Assembly (NCBI GenBank): GCA_016584305.1
Contig: JACEEZ010018933.1
Span: 7,501-71,500 of the forward strand
Length of the DNA: 64,000 nt
Source of the DNA: Chionoecetes opilio
Lineage: Eukaryota; Arthropoda; Malacostraca; Decapoda; Majidae
Direction of reading: 5' to 3'
The notes below the pieces were generated by a model that was not told where the DNA came from, did no database searches, and saw only the letters and a program-made list of their open reading frames with translations. Each line of letters starts with the position of its first letter. The first letter of the stretch is position 1. Positions 1 to 12,839 of the stretch are shown here, one piece after another. Position numbers and translations under genes: made by a program.

Positions 1-2460
1 TTTAACAAACGCCTTTTTTAGTTTTTGGGTTTTTTTTGAAGGGGCCAAATTTACCCTGGGTGTCACAACTTTTAACAGTATGGTTTTGTACAGAGTAAAA
101 GGTGTACCATATAGGTGTATGGAGTAGCTTTTAGTGATTTAGACTATTTCCCGCTCAGGCTGGGGAAGTTATATACTAACGAAAACAGTGGGGGGGCCCG
201 GGGGGGTTTACCCACATCAACATGACGCTGATAAAGGGGACTTTGTGTTTGGCCTAAAAAGCCAAAGCGGAAGTAGTAAAGGGGTGAAACATAAAACATG
301 CACAAAAACCCAGACCCCCGCTGTTGAACTTTAAAAGTGAGGGTGGGTAGCGCGTTTGCAGTGTGTTTTTGGTGGGTAGGAGGGCCGTGAAGGAAAAGTG
401 GGGGGGTGTGGTGATGTGAACTACATCCCAGGGTGGGGGATGGTTGTGGAACGAGGGCCGGGATTGGAATGGATGGATGTGGGTGGAAGTGGGGGGGGGA
501 TGATAAAATTGTGTGGATAAAAGGGGCTTGTATTCCACACTTAACACAAAAGGGTGGGGGAAAAGGATTTTCATGTAAAAGGGGGGGCGGTAAGGGGTTA
601 GGTTACCGTCCTTTAAAACCGGTTTTGATTAACATTGGGGTAGAGGTAACAGTTTCATGTAGAACTAGAGGGGCCCTTTAAAAACGGGGTAGCAACTTTA
701 AACGGGTTGTCGTGGCAGTATAATAGCCCCCTTAGAAAAGGGGTTGCGTTGGGGGGTATTAAATTGAGGGGGGTTTTTGTACCTTCCCCCCTCTTAAAGG
801 GAGGGGGGGGGGGGCCTGAAGAAATACGTGCTTATTAAAATAAACAGAATGTTAATCTCTCGTGATAGGGGGGGGGCATTTAATTTTTCACCATTTTCCC
901 TCTAGTGAGAGAGAAAGAAGAGAGATGAATGTCCCCTGAAAGAATGAAAAGGTTAAAAATTCTTGCTTTAGAGGTGCACACAGATTGCACTGAACCCAAA
1001 CCCGCTAGGTTGGGCGGTTTAAACCCAAAGGGTGTGCCTTTGGGTTTTGAAACTTTGTCGTTGGGGGAATGACGCAGGATTAAAGTATGCCTCGCAAAGG
1101 AGGGGAGCCTTAAACCCAATATTGAGGGGATGGGTAAAAACCTCGTGGTTTCTCCCCACGCCCCCTATGCCTAGGATTAGTGGGGGGAAAAAAAAATAAA
1201 ACCCTTTCAGACTAGAGGGACGGTTTCCCTCGCGACTCTATAGGGCTCGGCCTTGACAAAAAAGAAAATGAGAAGGTTCCCCATTTTAAAAGGGGGTGAA
1301 GGGGATTACATTAAATACCCTATTTTCCCAAACTGGGGCAAAACTACTCTTGGTGAGGAAATTATAAATTAAAGGGGGTACATACTAATTTTTTTTTTTT
1401 GTAAAATTTTTTGGAAAAAAATTGGAAAATGCAGGGGTGAAATTTGTTTTGTAAGTGTAGAAGATCCTAAGAAAAAATTTTTATGAAATTAAATTTTGAA
1501 AGTATATGAAAAATTTATTTTTTTTTTAAATTGGATATCCGGGGGGATCTTGATGAAGGGCCCGAGGGATAAGGAAATTTTTTTTCCGGGGGGGAAAAAG
1601 CTTTAACCCCGAGAAATTTCATTATAGGGGAAGAGATGAAAAAACATAAAATTTTCAATAAGCTAACGAGGAAAAATTTTTTCCCTTTCCCCGCCTCATT
1701 TCCCGAATCCTGGTTAGGCTTATATTTTTTAAACCCCGTGTTAGTTTTAAACCCCGTATCGAAACGAAGTGGAAGGGGAGCTGAACGTCAGGTTAGCATT
1801 TAGTAGCAAACGGGACCCCCCGGTGGGGAAGCCACTGGGGGGTGACCTTTTTTCGCCCTAGGGAAAAGGGGGGCCCCGGTAGGATGCGTTGGCGGACCAG
1901 GGGGCCCAAACGCTCCCCCAAAAGAGCAGAGGGGGCAAAACCCCACTGTCACAGCCAGCCGTGGAGGACAAGGGAAAAAGAAGGAAATTGAAAAAAAATA
2001 AGGAGGGAAACAGTTTGGAAATTGGGGTAGACTAAAGTTTTACATTAATTTGGATAAAGACTTGAGCATTACATGTGCGTTTTCGTTTAAAAAGGGGGAA
2101 AAAGTGCGACTGAAAATTACCAAAGATAGTAAATTATAATTAGGATAAAGATTGAAACATTTTTGCGTGCGGGATCGCTAGGAGGGAAGGGACTTAATAT
2201 TAAGATAAATTAAAAATGTACACCAGTTGGGAAGTGAGACAGTAAAGAGTTTAATATATTAAAAATTAAAATATATTAACGGTTATCATTCATTTTTCCC
2301 AAAAAACCAATTTTTTTAAATCTTTTATTTTTGTTCAATCATATATTTTTTTTTTCCCCTTAATGTGGGTGGTGGGAGCGGAGTAAACCAGGACTGTGAG
2401 TAACCCCCCAAGGTTGGGCACTACTAAAAAGGTAAAAAAGGGGGAGATGGGCCAAAAAAC
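1..2460. other. Homopolymer-inflated sequence, no recognisable gene
   Basis: The stretch is crowded with runs of four to ten identical bases, mostly G, and has stop codons in all frames. No domain or repeat family could be read in it. The same texture at 15.2-23.9 kb can be shown to be sequence error by comparison with a clean copy, so poor consensus quality is the likely cause here too. Genes could be hidden by frame errors. Confidence 0.5.
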
Positions 2461-2474
2461 CCTTACACATAATC

Positions 2475-2981
2475 CCTATATAAAATCATATATATGTATA
2501 AATATATAAATATATATAAATATATATATATATAATATTATTTTTATATTAGATATATATTTTAAAATTAAAAATATATATATATATTTTATATAAAATA
2601 TATATAATATATAAAATATATAGTAAATAAAATTTTATAAAATATATTATATATATAAAATATAATATATATATATATATATAATAATTTTTAAAATTTT
2701 ATATATAAAATATATATATATATTTTATTTTAAATATGGTCCCTAAAATAATAAAATATATATATATAAATATATATAAAATATATATATATTTTTATAA
2801 TATTATATATAATATTTTTATATATATAATATATATATTTTTATATATAATATATATATAATTTTATATATCCTATATAATATATATAATATATATATAT
2901 AAATTAAAATATAAAATATATATATAAATATATATAAAATATATATTAAATATATAAAATATTATATATATATAAAAAAAT

Positions 2982-3012
<31 letters not shown>

Positions 3013-3135
3013 ATTTTTTTATTTTTTATATATATTATATTTTATATTTTTTTATTATATATATTTTATATATTTTATATTATATATATATAAATAATTA
3101 AATTTTCATAAAATATATTTTATATGTATTAAAGT
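2475..3135. repeat. AT-rich tract, degenerate (TA)n
   Basis: This is almost entirely A and T, made of imperfect TATATA blocks with TTTTA and AAAAT interruptions. It is a simple-sequence tract immediately upstream of the sugar-transporter exon, presumably intronic. No coding potential. Confidence 0.85.
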
Positions 3136-3204
3136 TCTCCCTTTTTTCCCCCCCAAATCACCTCGTTTGGGGTGGTGACCCCAGGTCCCCTTTAAGGGCA
3201 CACG

Positions 3205-3961
3205 ATGCTCTGGGTCTTTTTCCAAAAGGGGCCACACTATGACTCCAAGTTAGAGTTGCAGTCTATCGTGGATCACTTCAATAATGTTACTGTCAACAAG
3301 ACGAGCACGATGAAACAGATGAAGCAGATGCGGGAACCAAACGTCCTCTACAGACAAATGTTCATGGCCATCTTGACGGTCCTGGCGCAGTTCACTGGCA
3401 ACGTGTCCATTGTCACTTACGTCGTCCCGATCTTCCAGGCCGCCAATTCAACTCTGAATTCGTTTGGCAGCGCTGTGTCCATTGCAGGCCTGCGAGTGGC
3501 GGGCACTTTGGTCTTCATGTTGGTGGTGGAACGCGTGGGCCGTAGGGTCCTGATGGTGACCTCCTGCCTGGTCTGCTCCGTCTCTCTCCTACTTCTTGGT
3601 GTGTACTTCCTGCTTCAGAATACAGGAATAGACGTTTCCAATCTAGGATGGCTGCCACTCATCTCGTTACTAGTGTACATGCCCTTCGTGGTTGCAATCC
3701 AGGCATTGCTCAGTATACTAAGATCAGAAATGTTTTCGACCTCTGTGCGTGCCATTGCCGTATCCACCATGTTTGTGGTCTTCTTCACATCTATGTTCAC
3801 AGTCGCCCAGACGTTCCCCATCATGACGGAGGTCATAGGGGAGCAAGGGGTGTTCTGGACAGACGGCAGCTCTTGTCTCCTCCTGGCCCTCATGACAACG
3901 GTGCTGCTACCCGAAACACGCGGCCTTACCCTTGAGGAAGTGGATGACACGTTCAGGTATG
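3205..3961 (+). CDS. MFS sugar transporter, C-terminal half (facilitated trehalose/glucose transporter-like), partial
   Basis: This open stretch of about 250 codons encodes the second half of a sugar-porter of the major facilitator superfamily, an integral plasma-membrane carrier. It starts in the cytoplasmic loop (GPHYDSKLEL, typical of Tret1-like proteins, residues about 10-19), then has six hydrophobic segments matching TM7-TM12. The loop motif VERVGRR follows TM8, RSEMFSTSVRA matches the PSEIFP..RG motif between TM10 and TM11, and LPETRG is the classic C-terminal PETKG signature. The first Met is probably internal: the N-terminal six helices lie upstream beyond an AT-rich tract. The coding sense ends at a splice-donor-like site, GTAAGA at 3962 (or GTATGG at 3957), so the tail read through to 3996 is intron. 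No final exon was found. Substrate is inferred from family only; trehalose, glucose or another hexose are possible. Confidence 0.85.
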
Positions 3962-4150
3962 GTAAGAAAATAGTTTTGACAATTTCATGCGCGTGAAATG
4001 AAGCAAGTCAGCTGCGTCTGTCCCCAGGAGCCTCAGCCTCTGTATCTACTGTGACCTAGATTGAAAGTAGCTACATCACATGAGATTTACTATTTTGATA
4101 AGCTGTAATCAATTATATCGCATGTACCTTGATAAGAGAAACTGTACAGT

Positions 4151-7100
4151 TAGACATGTTCAGAAAACAATTTTTTCCTATTTATATACCCCCCCTGCAA
4201 GGTTTCCCATGCTTTTTGACCTGGAAAAGCCGAAAATCACAACCATTTTGAGCTAAAATGTCAGAAACCTTTGCCTCATTGGACCTCAAGATATTAAGCC
4301 CGCGACAGTAGAAAAAACGCCAATTTTGCCTTCCGCCAGACTTTTTTTCACCTGAGACTTTTGTTTACAATTGGGATAGCACAACAAATTTGGGGATCAA
4401 ATTGAAGCATTTTTAATATTATTTCTGAAAAAACAATCCAAGTAAACATTCAAGAAAAAAAGACACATCATATCCAGAAAAAAAGCAAAATTTTCTGAAA
4501 ATTTCATATAAATTTCATAAATATTACAATCTTGACATCAAAAAATGTGTGACAAAGACTCTAAAAACTATTTCCAAGTGGCAGAAAACTCTATTGTCTA
4601 TGTCCTAAGGCCACTTCACAGTCATTTTTTCAGAGTTTGCTTCTGAAGCGATCAAATCGCTCACGTTGTATTCCACAGTTTGAAGAGGTACTGTTTTTTT
4701 TGCTGAGAATCTGTGGTATGATTGTTTGCGAATCAGTCATCATCTTGACTCCCCGCTCAGCATGTCCATTCACTTACTTTTTACATTGCTGACATATTCC
4801 AGGGCCTTGCTGTAAGTCATCACTCCTTGGCCATGTCGCCACAGGTTGCAGAACAGCCATTCTACTCATGCCAAGGTGTCAAGCAGAAGATGACTCTCTG
4901 GAACCACTAGATCAGCCAGAGCGTCTTGGCTGTAAACCTGAGGGAAACATAGGTTTCCCTCGTCTGAAGCTATCTGTGCTTCTCAGTGCTTTCACTTGGC
5001 AGCAAGGTCCTGCTTCTCCGTTGTCACTGAGTCTGCTACCGAAGAGGAACGAACGGCACAACCTCCTTTGTCAGGTACCACTTGTGGTTTTCAGTTTTTG
5101 TAGCAACTGCCTGAGCAATCTCTGGATCTGTTCTCTTGAACTTCCTCATGTCCTTCATGACTACAGATAAATTTGCAGGACGCATCTGCCCAGTGTATAT
5201 GCATCCACATGGGTGGATAGAACAGTCCTAGAGAAAGGTTGAGGCGTTCCAGCTTCACAACAGTGTCGTCATCACTCCAGCTGCTCAGCAAACAGAAATC
5301 TTCATAGAATAACAGGTTTCCTGGCCTCCACCTGGCCTGTATGAATGGCTCCAGGACGCTCCAGTGTATTCCGCGGGAGGCGTTGTCTCCAAGGACGATC
5401 AGTGGTAAAGCTCAGCCATCTCACTGTAGTGTCAGCTCCTAGGAGGCTTCTCCGACCTCAGGTTTACTGTAGTATTTCCTTGCACTGCGGCTTTCTTCCT
5501 TTTTTATTCAACCATTTTTTGTCTGATGTGACAGGGTTGGTATGGTTTCTGTGGTAAGATCGGTCCAAAATCCTTGGAAGTGCTTGAACCAAGGCTTGCT
5601 CTGGGCTCTTGACCTGCTCAAACAGATTCTTCATACCAGCAACCACCAGCACTTCTAGAATGTGTGTCCCTGCAGGCCAGGTAGAAACACCTTCCTGCAA
5701 GCTGTTGTCTCCAGCTGGCAGCTCCCCGTGTACTCCACTGTTGCTTGACCGTTGTGTCAAACCAAGGCAGTGATCACCTCCAGGTAAGGCCCCCATGCCT
5801 CCAGCAAATCCATGGATCCGTCTGCCTGAAGCCTTCCTGTTGAGCTGTCTATCATGGTACTCCCGTAGCTTACCTTCAGGCTATGCAGGTGGTCCTGATA
5901 CAATCACAGCCAGAGTCCTCTGACGTGGTCCCAGGAATCACTTCCCAGGACATCTCTCAGCATCTTTCCATCCCAGTGGAGCATCATACTTGGGAGGTTC
6001 CTCGCTAATGCTGCATGTACTCCTGGCTGATGTGGTACCTTGGTCACATCCTGTTTCCGTCTCGTTGTTGAGGTTGAGAGACAAACTTGTCATGTCAGCT
6101 CCACCATCCTTACAATGTAGGCAGAGACTTAAGGCTGTCACTTGATTGTCAGACAATCCCAGACGATCAGCGGTCTGCAGATGTCAACAACTTCCAGACC
6201 CTCCGGGAAATGTGAGAGTCACAGTGTCTTGGTGATGGTGGATCATACCATGACGGGTTGTTGGTAATCCATGTCCTCTGCATTCCCTTCACTGTCGGTT
6301 GGGTCAGCCCAGGTAGACCAGTCATCAGCAGTCCTTCGCTGTGTGGCCAGCTGAAAAATTTTGTAGAAATTTTTGTGACCATTCATATCTTGTTCCTCTC
6401 TCTGCTGCGTCTTGCAGCCTCTCTCTGCTTGCTGCTGACGACCGTGACTCAAATATCTTGTCATGACCGACATGTGGGCCTTTCTCTCTGTCTTCTGATC
6501 CTGGTCGAACATGATGTCCTTGTCCTTCTTCTCCCTTGAATAGCATCCCCCCCGGGGGTTTTTTTTTTTTTTTTTTCTCTCTATTTCCTGTATGCATCTG
6601 AAGCTCCTATTCGAACAGGCTATCTAATTCCAGGACAAAGGGCAACCTTTGTCCTCCAGGTCACCTGTTCTACCTTTATGTCCTTGCTAGATCTCTGTGC
6701 TTTTTGTGAAGTGTAATGAAATGCTGCGCCTGCATTGTACTTGGTCATGGTCTTGATCCTAGCCCTCTGCCAGAATTGGATGATAGCCTCCACTGGTTTC
6801 ATTGGCGAGGTCTTGATGCTTAGGATTCCTAGTATTTTTTCTGGCAAACTCTGGAGATGATGAAGTACTGTGAGGCCTGTCTGTTGGTGTTAACTGGGAG
6901 CCACTCAGGCTTGGATGATGGGTAGCCGAGCAGAAGGTTGTCTGTAGCAGATCTAGTAGCAGGTCGGTGTGACGCTTGTTTCTGACTGCAGGTGGAGTTC
7001 TGAGTGTCAACTTTGCGTCCTCTCCTCGGAGCTCCTTGCCTTACTGCCATAGTGAAGTTATCTTGTGAAGTATCTCTGGATTTTTAGGCATGTTTCACAG

Positions 7101-7525
7101 ATCTGCAACAAACATAACAACCATTAGATGTCATGCTAAACCATTGTGACTTTGTGACTAGAGTGAAAATAAAATTAGATTTAGTTTTAATTTTTTCTGC
7201 GAAATGTCTGTAAATATCAACAATGTAAATATTTTCCATAAATGTTCTATTGCATTTTGATGTTTCAGTTCAGCATCTCAATTACTTGCTTTAACCTCTT
7301 TGCCCATTTATTGGTGAAAAAATAGGCGAAAACAAACATCAAAATGCTCCGAAACTGGCGTTTCAGAAAACGTGTATAGAATAGAACTTCATGCTTCATG
7401 AGGCAATAGTTTCTGACATTTTGGCTTATAATGGTTGTAATTTTCGACTTTTCCAGGTCAAAAAGCATTGGAAACCGTGCAGGAGGGTATACAAATAGGA
7501 AAAAATTGTTTTTTGAACAGGTCTA
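4151..7525 (-). mobile_element. Decayed TIR DNA transposon (about 3.4 kb) with TA at both ends
   Basis: The sequence at about 4151-4300 is repeated in reverse complement at about 7380-7525. Both outer ends read TAGAC(A/C)TGTTCA followed by an A-rich stretch, giving long TIRs of roughly 150 bp that are about 85-90% alike by eye. The flanking TA on both sides could be a TA target duplication or simply the TIR end. The interior is decayed minus-strand coding sequence (separate entry). The right end directly abuts a tRNA-derived SINE at 7526. Confidence 0.75.
4600..7050 (-). pseudogene. Frame-broken transposon protein gene of an uncharacterised invertebrate family
   Basis: Reading the minus strand across three frames gives pieces of one protein in a consistent order. 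The N-terminal part near 6700-6850 includes EAIIQFWQRARIKT. A middle part near 6050-6165 includes LSDNQVTAL. A later part near 5080-5200 includes RKFKRTDPEIAQ, with HKWYLTKEVVPFVLF just downstream near 5060. A late part near 4740-4775 includes GHAERGVKMM. From memory these match a multi-copy family in arthropods and cnidarians with a conserved AERGV motif near the end. Frameshifts and stops separate the pieces, so no intact product is made. The lack of other long open frames and its position between long TIRs suggest this is the element's former transposase or accessory gene. The superfamily is not identified. Confidence 0.55.
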
Positions 7526-7702
7526 CGCGGCCCCTGTGTCCTCCGATGCACTCGCTATCGATGGTAGAGTTATGGGCAGGGCATATGGGTGTTCTTAGGC
7601 CACTTGACGGTACAGAAAGGTTTTGTATTCGTCGGGGATCAAACTCGGGTCACCGAAAACACCAGTCGGGCGACGCTAACCACTCTGCTACGCCTCCCGC
7701 CT
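7526..7702 (-). repeat. tRNA-derived SINE fragment
   Basis: On the minus strand the sequence has an A-box-like TAGCAGAGTGGTTAGCG and a B-box-like GAGTTTGATCCCC about 35 bases on. A body follows, ending in GCATCGGAGGACACAGGGG. That body block recurs on the plus strand at about 42,280-42,305, supporting a dispersed family. It is cut off where it meets the TIR element at 7525. Confidence 0.7.
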
Positions 7703-7795
<93 letters not shown>

Positions 7796-7890
7796 TACAT
7801 ATAATATATACATATGTATATATTTTATATATATATATATATTATATATATATATATAATATATTATATATATATATATATATATATAGA

Positions 7891-7923
<33 letters not shown>

Positions 7924-8013
7924 GAATAGATATATATATATAGATATATATATAGATATAATATTATATATTATATATATATAATATAATTATGATATAT
8001 ATATATTTTATAT

Positions 8014-8084
<71 letters not shown>

Positions 8085-8118
8085 ATATATATATATATAT
8101 ATAATATATATATATCCT
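7703..8118. repeat. (TA)n microsatellite
   Basis: About 400 bp of TATATA with occasional single-base interruptions. Apparent Tyr-Ile repeat proteins here are artefacts of the dinucleotide. Confidence 0.95.
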
Positions 8119-8174
8119 CGCCAGCAGTGGATGTCCGCGGATGTTGCACGGACCTCTATTCAGCGTCTATCTAG

Positions 8175-9400
8175 CATTCTAGCATCCACAAGTGTCCGCT
8201 CTGTCCGTCTATAGTCCTATGGTCGTCCGAGCTTGTCCTTGACGCGTAGAATAAATATAGAAAACGACAAGTGATTGTGGGCCCTTCGGACCCATGTATT
8301 GATTTTTGTAGTAGTAGTATATATATTAGACAATATGTGATTGCAAACTCCAATCGTGTTGTTGCTGTCGTTGGTCACTGGTCAAAGTGCCTCGGGTAGA
8401 CCACGTTCCGTTTGATTCCAACCCTTTGTGTTCCGTGTGATTCCAACACACACACTCACACACGCACACAAACGTCCATGAGTCTACTGAGTTTGTGGAA
8501 TGCGGCAAGACGTTCCTGTAATCTAAAATCTTAGTGTTTTTAGCCCAAAACCCCCCTTCAAAATGATTTCATCGACATGGGACTAAGCCGCTTACCACCT
8601 ACGATTTATTTGCGAATTATTTAGCCTACTCTCATCAAAATTGAATTTACAGTTTCAGCTACCCAAAACAGACAGACAGACACACACACACACATATACA
8701 CGGCTACTCCTATAGTATATTATATGTTATTGGATTAAGATATTTATTACGGTAAACTACGCATGATTTTGATGTTGAACATATTACAGAAGTAATTTTC
8801 GGTAATTCGGACATAACGGACATGCAGCGGACGTATGCGCGGATGACGATTCAGCATGCATGTGCCATCTGCAAGTGTCCGCTCAGTCCGTCTATAGTCC
8901 TATGGTTGTCCTTGACGCGTACAAGAAATACAGAATATGACAAGTGCTTGTGGGCCCTTCGGACCCATATATTGATGTTTGTAGTAGTAGTATATATTAG
9001 ACAACATGTGATTGCAAACTCCAATCGTGTTGTTGCTGTCGTTGGTCACATGTCAAAGTGCCTCGGGGTAGACCACGTTCCGTGTGATTCCAACACACAC
9101 ACACTCACACACGCACACAAACGTGCATGAGTCTACTAAGTTTGTGGAATGTGGCAAGACGTTACCGCAGAGTTGTTCCTGTAATCAAATACTCCTAAAG
9201 TTTTTTTAAATCCCAATCCCCCCCTTCAAAATAATTAAATGGGAACATGGGACCTAGCCGCTTACCCCCTACGATTTATTTGCAATTTTTTGACCCTAAT
9301 CTCATTAAAATTGAATTTAGTTCGGCTACCCAAAACAGACAGGCAGACACCAAATACACACGGCTACTCCTATAGTATATTAGATGTTATTGGATGAAAT
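8175..9400. repeat. Two direct copies of a 0.55-kb repeat
   Basis: The segment at about 8175-8745 (starting near CAAGTGTCCGCTC) reappears at about 8868-9400 with roughly 90% similarity. Shared landmarks are TGTGGGCCCTTCGGACCCAT, the short (GTA)n, GTTGTTGCTGTCGTTGGTCA, a CA-rich stretch, CCTACGATTTATTTGC and CGGCTACTCCTATAGTATAT. The copies are head-to-tail with a period near 690 bp. No protein is encoded. The hairpin GGGCCCTTCGGACCC is present in both. Confidence 0.8.
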
Positions 9401-9747
9401 TTTATGTATATTTATATATAAGTAATCGGATGCATTTGATATTTCGCTTCATTATATCATACTGCCCACATAATAACTGGCTAAGGAAAGAAACACCATA
9501 GACAAAATAAGGGACTTGGATTATAGGCTAGAGCAGGACCGTAGCCACGGGGGGGGCTATTGGGGGACTTAGCCTCCCAATAAACTCTTTAGACCCCGCA
9601 AACCATTCAACATGTTTTTTTTTTTAGGGTGCGTATATGATTTGTCTACGCACAAGTTTTAAAAAAATACGAAAATCAAGCCAGATTTACTACTTTTTTT
9701 TGAGACATGATTTTATTCTATAGAGCTACATTAATTCATTCTACGTA

Positions 9748-9980
9748 AATAACACTATAGTCGCCACGGTGCACGAATGTCGCCAGACGCGATATATTAC
9801 GAATTTCACCACTAAAGCATCACTACAGACTTTTATGTGCCACGGAAGAGGCTTACAGTACCCGGGGAGTTTAATGTTATGTACCTTCCTTCAGTGACCA
9901 TACAATTTGTATGATTGCTAAAAATTCGTAATATACGGCGCCTGGCGACATTAGTGCTCCGTAGCGACTATAGTGTTATT
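9748..9980. mobile_element. 233-bp MITE with about 60-bp TIRs
   Basis: The left arm begins AATAACACTATAGTCGC and continues to about 9808. Its reverse complement ends the element at 9924-9980 with few mismatches. It lies ten bases from the 3' tail of an RTE-like LINE. No clear target duplication could be seen and no coding sequence is present, so it is a non-autonomous DNA element of unknown superfamily. Confidence 0.7.
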
Positions 9981-9987
9981 GACGGTA

Positions 9988-12830
9988 CTATCAATCAATC
10001 AATCATTTGGGCATACGACGGGGGGCGCGTCGCCTCGACCACCCTACGACGCACATATCACGGGGGTCACCACCTGCGCGAGTCCCATGCAAGGCCTTCC
10101 CATAACAAGCGCTCTCGACAAGAAAAACATCACTTGCCCAAGCCACGAGCCGTGGAGCCCACACGTGGAACCTCCACGCCTGGATTGTCTCTTACAGATT
10201 ACAACCCGATGGGCAGATCGAGCACGGTTTCAGGGTAGCGTCCCACATGTCCATATATCGAAGTTGGCGCTGACGGATATGGCAGGTAATAGGCCTCGAT
10301 TTCAGTCTCACGGGCAATCGACTGATTTTAAACGTAATCATCCCAGCGATACCCATGATTCTGCGACAGACACTATACCAAAAGGCATTTGATCGTCTCG
10401 GTAAGTCACTATTAGTGTCCATGTTCACAACCATAGAGTAAGAAAGGGACACAAGCACTTGAAGATCCGGATCTTTGTCCTCCTGCACAAGTACGACAAC
10501 GCCAAAATACTCCCGAGAGCGAGTCCAAACACTCGGGCTATGCCCAATCCGCCGTAAGGCTTCTGGACGTGACCGCCTTCATTTGGACTGCCCCCCCCCT
10601 GCTTACCAAGGTATTGTAAAATCTTGCCAGATCTCAAGTCCTCGCCACACGCATGAACAGACCGTATGCTTCAGTCTAGAAGTCTCCAAAACACCTGACC
10701 TTGGTCTTGAGCTAGGAGACTCAAGTTACCAAAGGCTTGCTCCTCGTGCAGCGCCTCGAGAGCATCACCAGGCTCCAGCGATCAGCAAAAGATTACTGCC
10801 TCATCGGCAAAAACAAGATAGTGATCTTGGTTCTGTTGCCGACGGACTCGCTCCACATACTTTGCTCTACAACCTTGTCAATACCCAGGCCATCCAAGCG
10901 TTGAAAGAGTGAGGGGCAAGGGACGCACCTGCCGCACTCCTGTATTCCCAGGAACAAGAAGCTGGATACAACCTGCCCACAGTCACAAGAGCCTCTCAGT
11001 CCCAAGATACATACCAGTATCAAACCAATAGTCCTTGCAGGAATCCCTCCATCGAAGTCGTCAGAAAGATCCCAGAGTGACTCACGATGCCCTGAGGTCA
11101 AAAAAAAAAAACCGATTCTTGGAATCAACATAGGCTGCAAGCAACCTGTCGAAATCAAGTCGGCGTTCAACAGGACACGAAGCGCGCTAGGATACGGGTC
11201 GTTGTGACTTACAGGCTGTGAACCCAGAGATGCTGAGGGTCTTGATGCTTCACCAGATGACTGCGAATCGTGTCAGCAATAGATGGGCAAGGCACCTTGC
11301 CTGGTACGCTGAGAGTGTAATTACAGCGGTCATTGTTGCATCCGAAGGTCCTCTTCCTTTACACGATAGGGACGGACAGCCCCCTTTTCCAGTCAGGAGG
11401 AATGGTACCTGATTGCCAAACGGCATCAGGACAAGCATGCAACCCGCGGATCCCTTGCCTCACCCCCAGCTTTGAGAGCTCAGCACTGATATTACAAAAC
11501 CCCAGTGCCTTTCCACCCTTCAACTTTGCTACAGCCTCTCTGACTGTCCGTCAAGAGAGGGTGGGTTTCGTCAAGGGAGGATCGGCATCCACTGCCTGTA
11601 ACCCATTGTGTGAAGCTGTCTCAGTGGAGGGTCCACCGTAACAAACTGCCAAAGTACTCAGCCAACGAGCCTCTGCCCATCAGGTCCGACACGAGGCGCC
11701 CATCTGCTGCTCGATAGCACTCGCCCGAGAAGGAGACTTGGAACGGAGCTTCTTCAGGACGTTCGGCGGGTCGGAGGTCATTAGCGTTCAAATGACCCTC
11801 GACTCCTCAGCGAGACGTCCTGACAGACCCTCTTGTATCTCCTCAGGAGGCGTTATAGTCCTGCGCGTGACAGGAGCATGTGCTGTTCACGGTTCCCAGC
11901 CAGCCTTTGGGCAGCGCGACTCTCCTCGATTTTCTCCAGGTTCCGTCGAGACAAAACCACGCCTTGACCTCGGCGCTCCCCACATACACTCATTGACAGC
12001 ATGTATAGAGTTTCACCGTCTGCAGATCCCACAGTTCTACAGGATCCCCGAGAGCACGGAGCACATCAAAACGATTTGGAAAACTGCCACCGAATCTCAA
12101 GGAGCACATGTCAAGTCCTTCAGTTTCGTCAAGATGAAACCACAGTTGGTTACCTTGAGATTCTCTGGACTTGACATGAAGCTTAAGGGTAGCAACAACA
12201 AGTCTGTGATATGTTCAAAGAACTCAGCACTACGCGTAAACCTTGCGTATGGAGGATCCTCCAACGAGTACTAACGAGGATTGTGGTCGGTCTCATAGCT
12301 ACCCCTCAGGCATTACTACACAGTCCAGCGGGGTGCTCACGCTATGGTCTTGAGACATAGAACCTGCAATTCTCAAACCTTCTGGCCTTGCAAAGTTCAG
12401 AAGCAGGAAGGTTGGTGTTTTGGTACCGGATCCATGGAGGCAACCACATAAATCGTAGGCATCTCCACAGTGCCAGTAGTGCATTGAAGTCGCCCCAAGA
12501 CAATGAGGTGTCACGAGGAGGACATCTGGTCTAATACAGAGTCGATGTTTGGCGTAGAACATCTCCTTCTCTTCATTTACGCATTCGTGTGAGGATCGTA
12601 CACGCAACAAGATACCATGAAAACCCAGAGTTGTTTCATCCTCACCCGTCATCATATTAGATCAGCAACCGGGAGTACCTCAACAACGACGGTTGCAATT
12701 TGCTGGAGATGCCTTTTAGCTACTCTGTACACGGTGACCATGCTCATGCCGGACCAGTCGCTAGTGTAACCCCACTGCTAGTCTCGCAACTGCAGCACTC
12801 ATCGTCTCAGGAGTACGGATTGGTACTATA
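9988..12830 (-). mobile_element. RTE-like LINE copy A, nearly full-length ORF, broken
   Basis: The minus strand carries the most complete copy of the RTE-like family in the window. The (TTGA)n-type 3' tail is at about 9990-10,005, followed in reverse by the C-terminal domain, reverse transcriptase and the apurinic-type endonuclease at about 12,280-12,810. The endonuclease motif GDFNA can be read near 12,490. Many small indels and stops break the frame throughout, for example an inserted poly-A run at 11,101-11,111. The family resembles RTE/BovB-type LINEs, from the single endonuclease-RT ORF, very short 3' UTR and microsatellite tail; the clade is inferred, not tested. Confidence 0.75.
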
Positions 12831-12839
12831 GACGCTCAG

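Noticed and set aside
7468..8174. Tyr-Ile repeat proteins
   Set aside because: Translation of (TA)n; the few other residues come from SINE sequence.
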